From the NCBI GenBank assembly GCA_003452275.1, contig DMIT01000070.1:1-7446 (forward strand): a DNA stretch of 7,446 nt, read 5' to 3'. Shown one piece after another: positions 1 through 5,725 of the stretch; the first letter of the stretch is position 1, and each line of letters begins with the position of its first letter. The notes beneath the pieces were generated by a model, which made no database searches, was not told the DNA's origin, and worked only from the letters and a program-made list of their open reading frames with translations. This stretch comes from Rhodospirillaceae bacterium. Its GTDB lineage: Bacteria; Pseudomonadota; Alphaproteobacteria; Micavibrionales; Micavibrionaceae. A program made the translations under genes and the position numbers.

Positions 1-393
1 GTTGCCGAAACCGACCACACCAAAAAATTATCCCGTATCACCATTTTGTGTACGGGGACTGTTCACGTCATCGAACAAATCCACCATCAACTGGAACGTC
101 TGGTGCCTGTACATTACGTGTCCAATCTGACTCTTGAAGGGCCGCATATCGAACGCGAACTGGCCTTGATGAAAGTCGTCGGCAAGAAAGAAAAACGGAT
201 TGAAGCCTTACAAATCGCCGAAAGCTTCCGCGCCAAAACGGTTGATACGACACTCGATAGTTTCGTCTTTGAATTAACAGGGTCGCCGGAGAAAATCGAT
301 GCCTTTATCGAACTGATGCGCCCACTTGGACTTGTCGAAGTATCGCGCACAGGGATTGCCGCAATGGCCCGCGGCAATGAAGGAATTTTTTAA
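1..393 (+). CDS. ilvN: Acetolactate synthase small (regulatory) subunit, 3' part
   Basis: Regulatory subunit of acetolactate (acetohydroxyacid) synthase, the first common enzyme of valine, leucine and isoleucine synthesis; in the family it binds the catalytic subunit and gives valine feedback inhibition. The reading frame is open from base 1, so the gene enters from the left and 130 residues are visible. What is seen matches the end of the N-terminal ACT domain plus the C-terminal domain: SRITIL, then VIEQIHHQLERLVPV, then ERELALMKV, which are hallmark stretches of IlvN/IlvH. The C-terminus (FVFELTGSPEKIDAFI, then GLVEVSRTGIAAMARG) is complete and ends in TAA. ilvC follows after 26 bases on the same strand, so they are almost certainly co-transcribed. 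The family usually has about 160-180 residues, so only some 30-50 are missing. The symbol could equally be ilvH; naming depends on the organism. Confidence 0.95.
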   Translation, partial: VAETDHTKKLSRITILCTGTVHVIEQIHHQLERLVPVHYVSNLTLEGPHIERELALMKVVGKKEKRIEALQIAESFRAKTVDTTLDSFVFELTGSPEKIDAFIELMRPLGLVEVSRTGIAAMARGNEGIF

Positions 394-398
394 TTTAA

Positions 399-1439
<1,041 letters not shown>

Positions 1440-1445
1440 ATCAGG

Positions 1446-1474
1446 AAACCCCGCCCCACACAGGCGGGGTTTTT
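1446..1474 (+). terminator. Rho-independent terminator after ilvC
   Basis: A perfect 10-bp stem, AAACCCCGCC (1446-1455) with GGCGGGGTTT (1463-1472), has a 7-base loop and runs into a T tract at 1470-1474. It starts six bases after the ilvC stop and ends the ilv transcript, so the aminotransferase downstream needs its own promoter. Confidence 0.92.
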
Positions 1475-1491
1475 CATGCTTCATTTTTTAT

Positions 1492-1520
1492 TTGCTGTTT
1501 TGCAACATTTATGTTTACAT
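1492..1520 (+). promoter_or_regulatory. Possible promoter for the aminotransferase transcript
   Basis: TTGCTG (1492-1497) and TTACAT (1515-1520) are separated by 17 bases. The hexamers match the sigma-70 consensus only moderately, but their position would start transcription at about 1527, exactly on the A of the putative leader-peptide ATG. An alternative pair, TTGCAA (1500-1505) with ATATAT (1523-1528), would start downstream of that ATG and exclude the leader peptide. Confidence 0.35.
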
Positions 1521-1526
1521 AGATAT

Positions 1527-1622
1527 ATGAATATTGCGGCTTCCCTTTTTGTTATCTTAACCGTCATTGCCACCAAAATCACAGCAGGGGCAGCGGCGCG
1601 GGGAGCATGTGCGGCGGCTTAA
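1527..1622 (+). CDS. Putative leader peptide (31 codons), branched-chain/alanine rich
   Basis: A 31-codon ORF lies between the ilvC terminator and the aminotransferase. It begins MNIAASLFVILTVIATKIT and ends in an Ala-rich tail (11 Ala in total, eight of them in the last 12 residues) before TAA. Residues 7-19 are dense in Leu, Val, Ile and Thr, which is the composition of multivalent ilv attenuator peptides; alanine is made from pyruvate by transamination. No Shine-Dalgarno sequence precedes the ATG, but the promoter hexamers would place the transcript start on it, as is known for leaderless trpL in rhizobia. GC-rich complementary segments overlap and follow its end (1584-1591, 1625-1632, 1667-1673). 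No T-tract terminator follows, so classical transcription attenuation is not shown. It may be a chance ORF. Confidence 0.4.
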   Translation: MNIAASLFVILTVIATKITAGAAARGACAAA

Positions 1623-1632
1623 CAGCCCCTGC
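1584..1632 (+). repeat. Inverted repeat with an alternative partner (possible attenuator stems)
   Basis: GCAGGGGC (1584-1591) is perfectly complementary to GCCCCTGC (1625-1632). A second copy, GCCCCTG at 1667-1673, could pair with the same left arm, so the two hairpins exclude each other. The left arm lies inside codons 20-22 of the putative leader peptide, where a stalled ribosome would cover it. Confidence 0.45.
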
Positions 1633-1704
1633 ATCATCAATCCTCATCCTTAATATCGCGCTCGGCGCCCCTGAAAAATCCTTAAATAAGCTGGATATAC
1701 CCTT

Positions 1705-2880
1705 ATGAAATCACAGAAAAAACATACTTATAATCCCTATCGCAGTTGCTTCCAGACCATGAGCGCGAACGGTGCCGCAGAACTTCTTCGCTACGGCAAG
1801 TCAAAAGCAGGCTGCATTTCACTGGCCCAAGGGGAAGGCTCCCTGCCCACCCCTGCTTTTATTTGTGACGAAGTCCATAAATCATTATCCGAAGGAAAAA
1901 CATTCTATAGCTTCGGCGCGGGACTAACCGAACTGCGTCAGGAAATCGCAACCTACCATGCCAAAACATACGGCCATCATATCCCGCTCAACCGCATTGC
2001 CGTCACCAGTTCGGGAACGAATGCCGTTCATCTGGCCTTGATGTCCATATTGGATGAAGGTGACGAAGTCATCGCCGTGACCCCCATCTGGAAAAACCTG
2101 ATCGGCATTACAGAGCTTGCGGGCGGCAGAATTATTGACGTCCCCATGGAACAAAGCGATGGAAAATGGCATCTGGATTTGGAAAAGTTTTTCGCCAAAG
2201 TTACGCCGCACACCAAAGCGATGATGATCGTGTCCCCGAATAACCCCACCGGATGGGTGATGTCGGGCGAAGATATCAAAACCGTTTTAGAATTCGCGCG
2301 CGCCCGCGATATCTGGATCATCGCCGACGAAGTGTATGGCCGCACCATGCACGATGTCTCCAAAGCCCCTAGTTTTCTGGATTATGCCGAAGATGACGAT
2401 CTATTATATGTCGTCAATAGTTTTTCAAAAACATGGGCTATGACCGGCTGGCGGCTCGGCTGGTTGATCGGCCCGCGCGATTCCGAAGACAAAATCCGCG
2501 ATGTCATTTTATACGAGAATATGGGCCCCCCAACCTTCACCCAACATGCCGGTATCGTTGCTCTCCGCCATGGCGAAGATTTTTTGCAAACCCAGAAAAC
2601 ATTGTGGAAAGGCAATCAAGAACTGGTCATAGAAAGCCTTGCCGCATTTGACCATATCTCGCTGGTCAAATCTCCGGCAGCCTTTTACGCGTTTTTCAAG
2701 ATTGACGGAGAAACCGACTCTTTCGCCCTCGCCCGACGGTTGATCGACGAGGTCGGCGTGAGTCTGGCCCCCGGCGGCGCTTTCGGCAAAGAATTCAATA
2801 ACTATCTGCGCCTCTGCTTTGCAGCCAGTCCCGAAGTCCTCTCCGAAGCTTTGCACCGCCTGAAACCGGCCTTTCGCTAA
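1705..2880 (+). CDS. PLP-dependent aminotransferase, class I/II (fold type I)
   Basis: Moves an amino group between an amino acid and a 2-oxo acid using pyridoxal phosphate, in the cytoplasm. The 391-residue length is normal for the aspartate aminotransferase superfamily. Visible landmarks in order: ISLAQGEGSLPTP at the N-terminal substrate segment, TSSGTNAVHLAL (cofactor phosphate loop, around 100-112), NNPTG with Asn180, ADEVYGR with Asp208 (pyridine nitrogen partner) and Tyr211, SFSKTWAMTGWRLGW with the Schiff-base Lys242, and NYLRLCF with the carboxylate-binding Arg369. All catalytic residues are intact. Substrate cannot be fixed from motifs; aspartate, alanine or aromatic/branched-chain donors are possible. 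Being next to ilvNC, with a leader-like ORF upstream, hints at alanine or branched-chain metabolism, but that is inference. The ATG at 1705 has only a weak Shine-Dalgarno (CTGGA, 1691-1695). Met19 at 1759 is a less likely alternative start. Confidence 0.9.
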   Translation: MKSQKKHTYNPYRSCFQTMSANGAAELLRYGKSKAGCISLAQGEGSLPTPAFICDEVHKSLSEGKTFYSFGAGLTELRQEIATYHAKTYGHHIPLNRIAVTSSGTNAVHLALMSILDEGDEVIAVTPIWKNLIGITELAGGRIIDVPMEQSDGKWHLDLEKFFAKVTPHTKAMMIVSPNNPTGWVMSGEDIKTVLEFARARDIWIIADEVYGRTMHDVSKAPSFLDYAEDDDLLYVVNSFSKTWAMTGWRLGWLIGPRDSEDKIRDVILYENMGPPTFTQHAGIVALRHGEDFLQTQKTLWKGNQELVIESLAAFDHISLVKSPAAFYAFFKIDGETDSFALARRLIDEVGVSLAPGGAFGKEFNNYLRLCFAASPEVLSEALHRLKPAFR

Positions 2881-2910
2881 AGAATATCGAAATATTTCAG
2901 GATTAACCAT

Positions 2911-2936
2911 TTCTCCTCTTGAAATTTGGAGGAGAA
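2911..2936 (+). terminator. Weak hairpin after the aminotransferase
   Basis: TTCTCCTC (2911-2918) pairs perfectly with GAGGAGAA (2929-2936) across a 10-base loop, 31 bases past the stop codon. Only a broken T-rich stretch (TTAGTTT) follows, so it is at best a weak terminator or an mRNA 3'-end stabiliser. Confidence 0.35.
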
Positions 2937-2947
2937 GAGGTTAGTTT
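2919..2947 (+). promoter_or_regulatory. Possible tRNA-Ser promoter
   Basis: TTGAAA (2919-2924, five of six matches to the -35 consensus) is followed after 17 bases by the poor -10 candidate TAGTTT (2942-2947). Transcription would begin about 15 bases before the tRNA. The -35 overlaps the loop of the hairpin above. Confidence 0.3.
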
Positions 2948-2967
2948 GCCGCGTTTTCCATGTTAGC

Positions 2968-3057
2968 GGAGGGGTGGCCGAGCGGTTTAAGGCACTCGCC
3001 TGGAAAGCGGGCATAGGGTTAAACCTATCGTGAGTTCGAATCTCATCCCCTCCGCCA
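2968..3057 (+). tRNA. tRNA-Ser, anticodon GGA
   Basis: A 90-base class II tRNA with all arms visible. The acceptor stem is GGAGGGG (2968-2974) with CCCCTCC (3047-3053), with discriminator G3054 and genomically encoded CCA (3055-3057). The D arm shows the GCC/GGC stem and a GAGCGGTTTAA loop. The anticodon stem CTCGC/GCGGG (2995-2999, 3007-3011) holds the loop CTGGAAA with anticodon GGA at 3002-3004. A long variable arm (about 3012-3030) includes the AGGGTT/AACCT pairing typical of serine tRNAs, and the T arm has GTTCGAATC. It decodes UCC and UCU. It stands alone and could act as an integration site for mobile DNA, since genes to its right look accessory. Confidence 0.97.
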
Positions 3058-3070
3058 TTATTCTAAAAAC

Positions 3071-3095
3071 CGACCCTCTATCTTTTTGAGGGTCG
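3071..3095. terminator. Hairpin behind tRNA-Ser, terminator-like on the minus strand
   Basis: CGACCCTC (3071-3078) pairs perfectly with GAGGGTCG (3088-3095) around a 9-base loop. On the plus strand no T tract follows. Read on the minus strand the stem is followed by GTTTTTAG, so it would stop leftward transcription entering the tRNA. It may also mark the tRNA precursor's 3' processing region. Confidence 0.4.
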
Positions 3096-3151
3096 CCGGA
3101 AAAACCCCAATTCCCGCAACGTGTTCCGCGAAAAGCTCCTGATATGGTTTT

Positions 3152-3199
3152 GGCCGTAGCGGCGGAAATTTGCTCCGTTTCTCTCTCTACGGGCCTTTT
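3152..3199 (+). terminator. Nested hairpin followed by a short T run
   Basis: GGCCGTAG (3152-3159) pairs with CTACGGGCC (3187-3195) with one bulged G, enclosing an inner CGGA/TCCG stem (3163-3166, 3174-3177). TTTT follows at 3196-3199. It may end the tRNA-Ser transcript. The long internal loop makes it a modest candidate only. Confidence 0.3.
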
Positions 3200-3326
3200 C
3201 TCTCAGAAAGCTCCGTACTGATTGCCTCCATGTTCACAGGTTTCGGTCAATAGGTTTCAAGGGTTTACGGGATGGCGGTTTTTTTGCATTTTGCCTAGCG
3301 CGGTTTCAAGAAGCATCTCCAGAATG

Positions 3327-3333
3327 AAGGAGA
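3327..3333 (+). promoter_or_regulatory. Strong Shine-Dalgarno serving the short ORF at 3338
   Basis: AAGGAGA lies five bases before the ATG at 3338 and is the best ribosome-binding site in this region. It is about 40 bases from the ATG at 3372, too far to serve that start directly. Confidence 0.55.
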
Positions 3334-3337
3334 AATC

Positions 3338-3385
3338 ATGTATCATGGTAAAAAATTGATCGGTAACATTGATGCAGTTTATTAA
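3338..3385 (+). CDS. 15-codon upstream ORF overlapping the next gene
   Basis: The peptide MYHGKKLIGNIDAVY ends at TAA (3383-3385), in a different frame from the small protein gene that starts at 3372. It has a strong, well-spaced Shine-Dalgarno, whereas the downstream start has none that is obvious. It could be a translated upstream ORF that delivers ribosomes to the ATG 14 bases before its stop (translational coupling), or it could be the true N-terminus of the downstream protein separated by a one-base frameshift located between about 3360 and 3385. Nothing in the peptide is recognisable. Confidence 0.35.
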   Translation: MYHGKKLIGNIDAVY

Positions 3386-3707
3386 AGTCCCCTTGGCAGA
3401 ATTAATTAAGACAACCGCCGCGCCGAAAATGAAGCGCATGCCCAAAGGTGTGAAAGGCCATATCGAAAAACATACGATCCTAGAATTCCATCCCAACTTC
3501 CTGGTGGTCGATGCACCGACTCAAAGCAATGTCATCCAGGTCAAATGCGGGTGCCGTGAGACCTTCAAAATCGGCAGCCAGCATCTCTATGTCACTTTGC
3601 AGAAGCTGCCCAAGGCCGAATTCGCCGAGGTGGGCCTGGATCCAAAAACCAACAATCTAATTGTCCGCAGCGACGGACTAGAGATCAAGCTGGTCGGCGA
3701 AAAATAG
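3372..3707 (+). CDS. Unrecognised small protein (111 residues)
   Basis: I do not recognise this protein. It is basic near the N-terminus (PKMKRMPKGVKGHIEKH), then shows alternating hydrophobic and polar residues suggesting a small beta-rich fold (ILEFHPNFLVVDAP, then VIQVKCGCRETFKIG, then NNLIVRSDGLEIKLVG). The CGC pair in VKCGCRE is its only pair of close cysteines. There is no signal peptide and no membrane segment, so it should be cytoplasmic. ATG 3372 is chosen; a TTG at 3369 would add one residue. Upstream in the same frame a TGA at 3357-3359 closes the ORF. The start lacks a Shine-Dalgarno and overlaps the short ORF at 3338, so the N-terminus is uncertain and a frameshift is possible. 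Composition is like its neighbours and the ORF is clean, so a real gene is likely. Confidence 0.6.
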   Translation: MQFIKVPLAELIKTTAAPKMKRMPKGVKGHIEKHTILEFHPNFLVVDAPTQSNVIQVKCGCRETFKIGSQHLYVTLQKLPKAEFAEVGLDPKTNNLIVRSDGLEIKLVGEK

Positions 3708-3718
3708 CCTGTGGCGTC

Positions 3719-3748
3719 TTGTCTTTAAGCGATATTTTATGCTAGATT
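3719..3748 (+). promoter_or_regulatory. Possible promoter of the 257-residue gene
   Basis: TTGTCT (3719-3724) and TAGATT (3743-3748) are 18 bases apart, each a partial sigma-70 match. Transcription from here would give an untranslated leader of about 145 bases that includes the complete hairpin at 3809-3901. Confidence 0.3.
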
Positions 3749-3808
3749 CGGGCGTGCTTGTTGGTGAGCCTGCTCGTTCGTGCAAAGATTTCATCGGCCA
3801 ACGAATCG

Positions 3809-3901
3809 ATAATACAACCTTATCCAAGTTTATTATCTGACCTCAGATTACGAACGCGAATTTTTAGATAATAAATTTGGGCAACATAAGGATTGTATCA
3901 T
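3809..3901 (+). promoter_or_regulatory. Long hairpin burying the ribosome-binding site and start codon
   Basis: The inner stem is 15 continuous pairs: 3824-3838 with 3866-3880, including one G-U, around a 27-base loop (3839-3865). After a 5-base bulge (3881-3885) the helix resumes as 3818-3823 with 3886-3891, then past a bulged A3892 as 3812-3817 with 3893-3898, and T3810/A3809 can pair with the A and T of the start codon (3900, 3901). That is about 29 pairs. The 3' arm contains the Shine-Dalgarno AAGGA (3888-3892). The helix is mostly A-T, so in RNA it could block translation and be opened by heat, a ligand, a protein or a coupled ribosome. As DNA it is an imperfect palindrome that could be a repressor site or a small palindromic insertion. 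Confidence 0.75.
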
Positions 3902-4673
3902 GACGCCCGTAGACTATTTCAAACTCCAAGCCAAAAATCTGTTCCGCGATTATAAGACGCAATATGCGTATCAAGTCGATGCGGACGGCGCTAAACACTA
4001 TACCTATAAGCCGAAATATTTTGATATGGACGGCATCTTCCTCGACTTCGAAGATTTCGACGAAGAGGATTTCAGCCTAATGAAAGCCCAGCATCTTCTG
4101 GCAACGATGCTCGGATTTAAAAAGTGGCCGGACTTATTAAATGCTTCAGAGGTGGAATTAGAACTCGCCAAACTCCGGTTTGATAATCAGGACGGAATTT
4201 CTCTCGATGAATGGGAAGAAGGCGTCGCTGATATCGAAGCTGAACATAACTTTACTTTTGATGCACAAGGTCGGCTGGATTACTTTAAGCATGGTCTTTC
4301 CGTCCCAGGGGGACATGGTCTTTTTGACAAAGATTATCGCTTAAGCCCAGCCCAGCGCCGTGCATACAATGATCCCCCTCGGCCAGCACCGAAGGCCGAT
4401 CCAGGCCCGCAGATCACATCGCTGCCGTTGAGCAAGGCGGATCATGCGGAATTTGTTAAAACGGCGAACAGCGTCTTTGAGAGCGTCGTAAATCGGGTGG
4501 AGCCGAAAAATCCGACGCAGACCAGAAAACTTTGGGATGCAGCGGAATACGTCGATACCATGCTGACGGAAGATATGCTGCCGATCAGCAAGGGTTATGC
4601 CCTGTCATTGATCGATGCTTTCCTGGTTCATCATGTGATCGGCTTGGCCGTGCAGGCTGACAAAGTAGCCTAA
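3900..4673 (+). CDS. Uncharacterised protein (257 residues) with N-terminal GF..W module
   Basis: Function unknown. The N-terminal part (about 1-100), with YFKLQAKNLFRDYKTQ, a very acidic stretch (DGIFLDFEDFDEEDF, 44-58), KAQHLLATMLGFKKW (62-76) and ASEVELELAKLRFDNQ (82-97), resembles from memory a widespread but uncharacterised bacterial module seen in accessory DNA; the AQ-LL-GF-W pattern also recalls short helical modules found fused to other domains. A proline-rich linker (157-170) leads to a helical C-terminal part (about 177-257) that I do not recognise. There is no signal peptide or transmembrane helix. The start at 3900 has AAGGA seven bases upstream, but both lie within a long hairpin. 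Its stop TAA overlaps the stop of the convergent minus-strand gene by three bases. It is likely a stress, toxin-antitoxin or mobile-element accessory gene, but that is only inference. Confidence 0.8.
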   Translation: MTPVDYFKLQAKNLFRDYKTQYAYQVDADGAKHYTYKPKYFDMDGIFLDFEDFDEEDFSLMKAQHLLATMLGFKKWPDLLNASEVELELAKLRFDNQDGISLDEWEEGVADIEAEHNFTFDAQGRLDYFKHGLSVPGGHGLFDKDYRLSPAQRRAYNDPPRPAPKADPGPQITSLPLSKADHAEFVKTANSVFESVVNRVEPKNPTQTRKLWDAAEYVDTMLTEDMLPISKGYALSLIDAFLVHHVIGLAVQADKVA

Positions 4674-5725
4674 GCCGTCCGCTTGCGCGCATTCGACAGG
4701 GTCAATTTCTCCCCGCCACGCACGATGAATTTGGCTTTGTAGGCCGTGTCCTCGCCTGACCACTCAATCGGGTCATCGTCGGGAAGCTGGAACACGCGCT
4801 GGAGATTGGCCGAAACTTCCTGTTTGGTCTTTTTGACCTTGTCGATATCGCTGACCGACATATTACCGTTCGCCGCCGCCATAGCTTGCAGGAATGTCCA
4901 CGCCTGTTTCGGTTTCTTCGTGCGCTTGTCGCGCATTTGGAGGTCTTCGGCGCTGAACTGCTTGTGGCCTTGCCCTTTGCAGGAAACGGTGATCATCTCA
5001 TCGGCGGTGAATTCCAAAATTATATCGCCCCACACTGTACCTGCTGGTGTTGGATAGCGCGTTTCGCCAGATGATCCATCAATGTTTTTGATCCATGCGG
5101 CAGAAAGGTCAGACAGGATACTGGCGGCGTTACCCCTGACTTGGATGGCATCGTTGGTGAATTCAATTATATCTTCATACGCGAACACCTTGGCTCCGTT
5201 TCGCAGCGCCACGTCCTGGACGGATTGTGTCACAGCAGGAGCCGATGGCAGTAGGACAAAAAACGGCTTTTTAAATTTGGTCGCAAGTTGACCGATGGCC
5301 CGTTCAATCCTACTCGCCTGTGCCTCGATCATCGCTACAACGGGGAAACGGTAGCTGGCAGCGGGATTATATTCGCCGATCTGCCAACAGGCCGGAAGGC
5401 CATCTATTTCGGTATGTGCAACGCCGTTGATACCGAACGCCGCCGCGAGGCCGGAGAAGATGGTCGTGAAATCTGGGACGTGGACGATCAGGTCTTTCTT
5501 TTGCAGGGAACGCTTGTCGCAGCCGGAGGCGCATACACCGATATGCTGGCCATCGTTGTGTTTTATCACGTCCATGTATCCACCACATCTGCCTGCGCAT
5601 GGAAATGTTTCAGCAAGCTCGTTCGTGGGCTTTAGCAGATTTTCAGGGAAACCCGTCCAATCTGCCTTTACGCCGCGCGCACCGAGAAGCTGGCTTAATT
5701 TATGCCACGGCTGCTTCTGAAACAT
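4670..5725 (-). CDS. Uncharacterised zinc-ribbon protein (351 residues), third gene of LexA operon
   Basis: Function unknown. Near the N-terminus four cysteines, CAGRC (Cys43, Cys47) and CASGC (Cys65, Cys69), are spaced as in a zinc ribbon. A middle part has a hydrophobic strand and helix pattern (PFFVLLPSAPAVTQ, 154-167, then NGAKVFAYEDIIEF, 176-189) like an alpha/beta fold. The C-terminal third is basic (RDKRTKKPKQAW, 265-276) with helices suggestive of a winged-helix DNA-binding unit (about 275-315); this is inference. No signal or membrane segment is seen. The ATG at 5725 is preferred because GAGGTGG lies six bases upstream. An ATG at 5743 would add six residues but has a weak ribosome-binding site. 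It overlaps the upstream gene by 26 bases, so it is probably translationally coupled. Its TAG overlaps the stop of the convergent gene. Confidence 0.85.
   Translation of the reverse strand: MFQKQPWHKLSQLLGARGVKADWTGFPENLLKPTNELAETFPCAGRCGGYMDVIKHNDGQHIGVCASGCDKRSLQKKDLIVHVPDFTTIFSGLAAAFGINGVAHTEIDGLPACWQIGEYNPAASYRFPVVAMIEAQASRIERAIGQLATKFKKPFFVLLPSAPAVTQSVQDVALRNGAKVFAYEDIIEFTNDAIQVRGNAASILSDLSAAWIKNIDGSSGETRYPTPAGTVWGDIILEFTADEMITVSCKGQGHKQFSAEDLQMRDKRTKKPKQAWTFLQAMAAANGNMSVSDIDKVKKTKQEVSANLQRVFQLPDDDPIEWSGEDTAYKAKFIVRGGEKLTLSNARKRTA

Larger units (their letters stand above)
3058..3371. other. Gene-poor stretch between tRNA-Ser and the small ORFs
   Basis: No convincing protein gene is seen over these 314 bases. 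The stretch contains the hairpin at 3071-3095, a nested hairpin at 3152-3199, a 9-base direct repeat GGTTTCAAG (3253-3261 and 3302-3310), a run of seven Ts after GGCGG near 3284-3291, and at its right end the ribosome-binding site and start of the 15-codon ORF. A minus-strand ORF spanning 3257-3496 has no family-like content. Confidence 0.6.

Noticed and set aside
3253..3310. Direct repeat GGTTTCAAG, 49 bases apart, as possible attachment or IS target repeat
   Set aside because: Nine bases are too few to be significant here, and nothing resembling a transposable element lies between them.
3257..3496. 79-codon minus-strand ORF in the gap and over the small gene
   Set aside because: It overlaps the more plausible plus-strand ORF, begins without a ribosome-binding site and has no recognisable content.
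5288..5635. 115-codon plus-strand ORF opposite the zinc-ribbon gene
   Set aside because: It is the antisense shadow of a gene with coherent Cys4 motif and coupled start; no ribosome-binding site.
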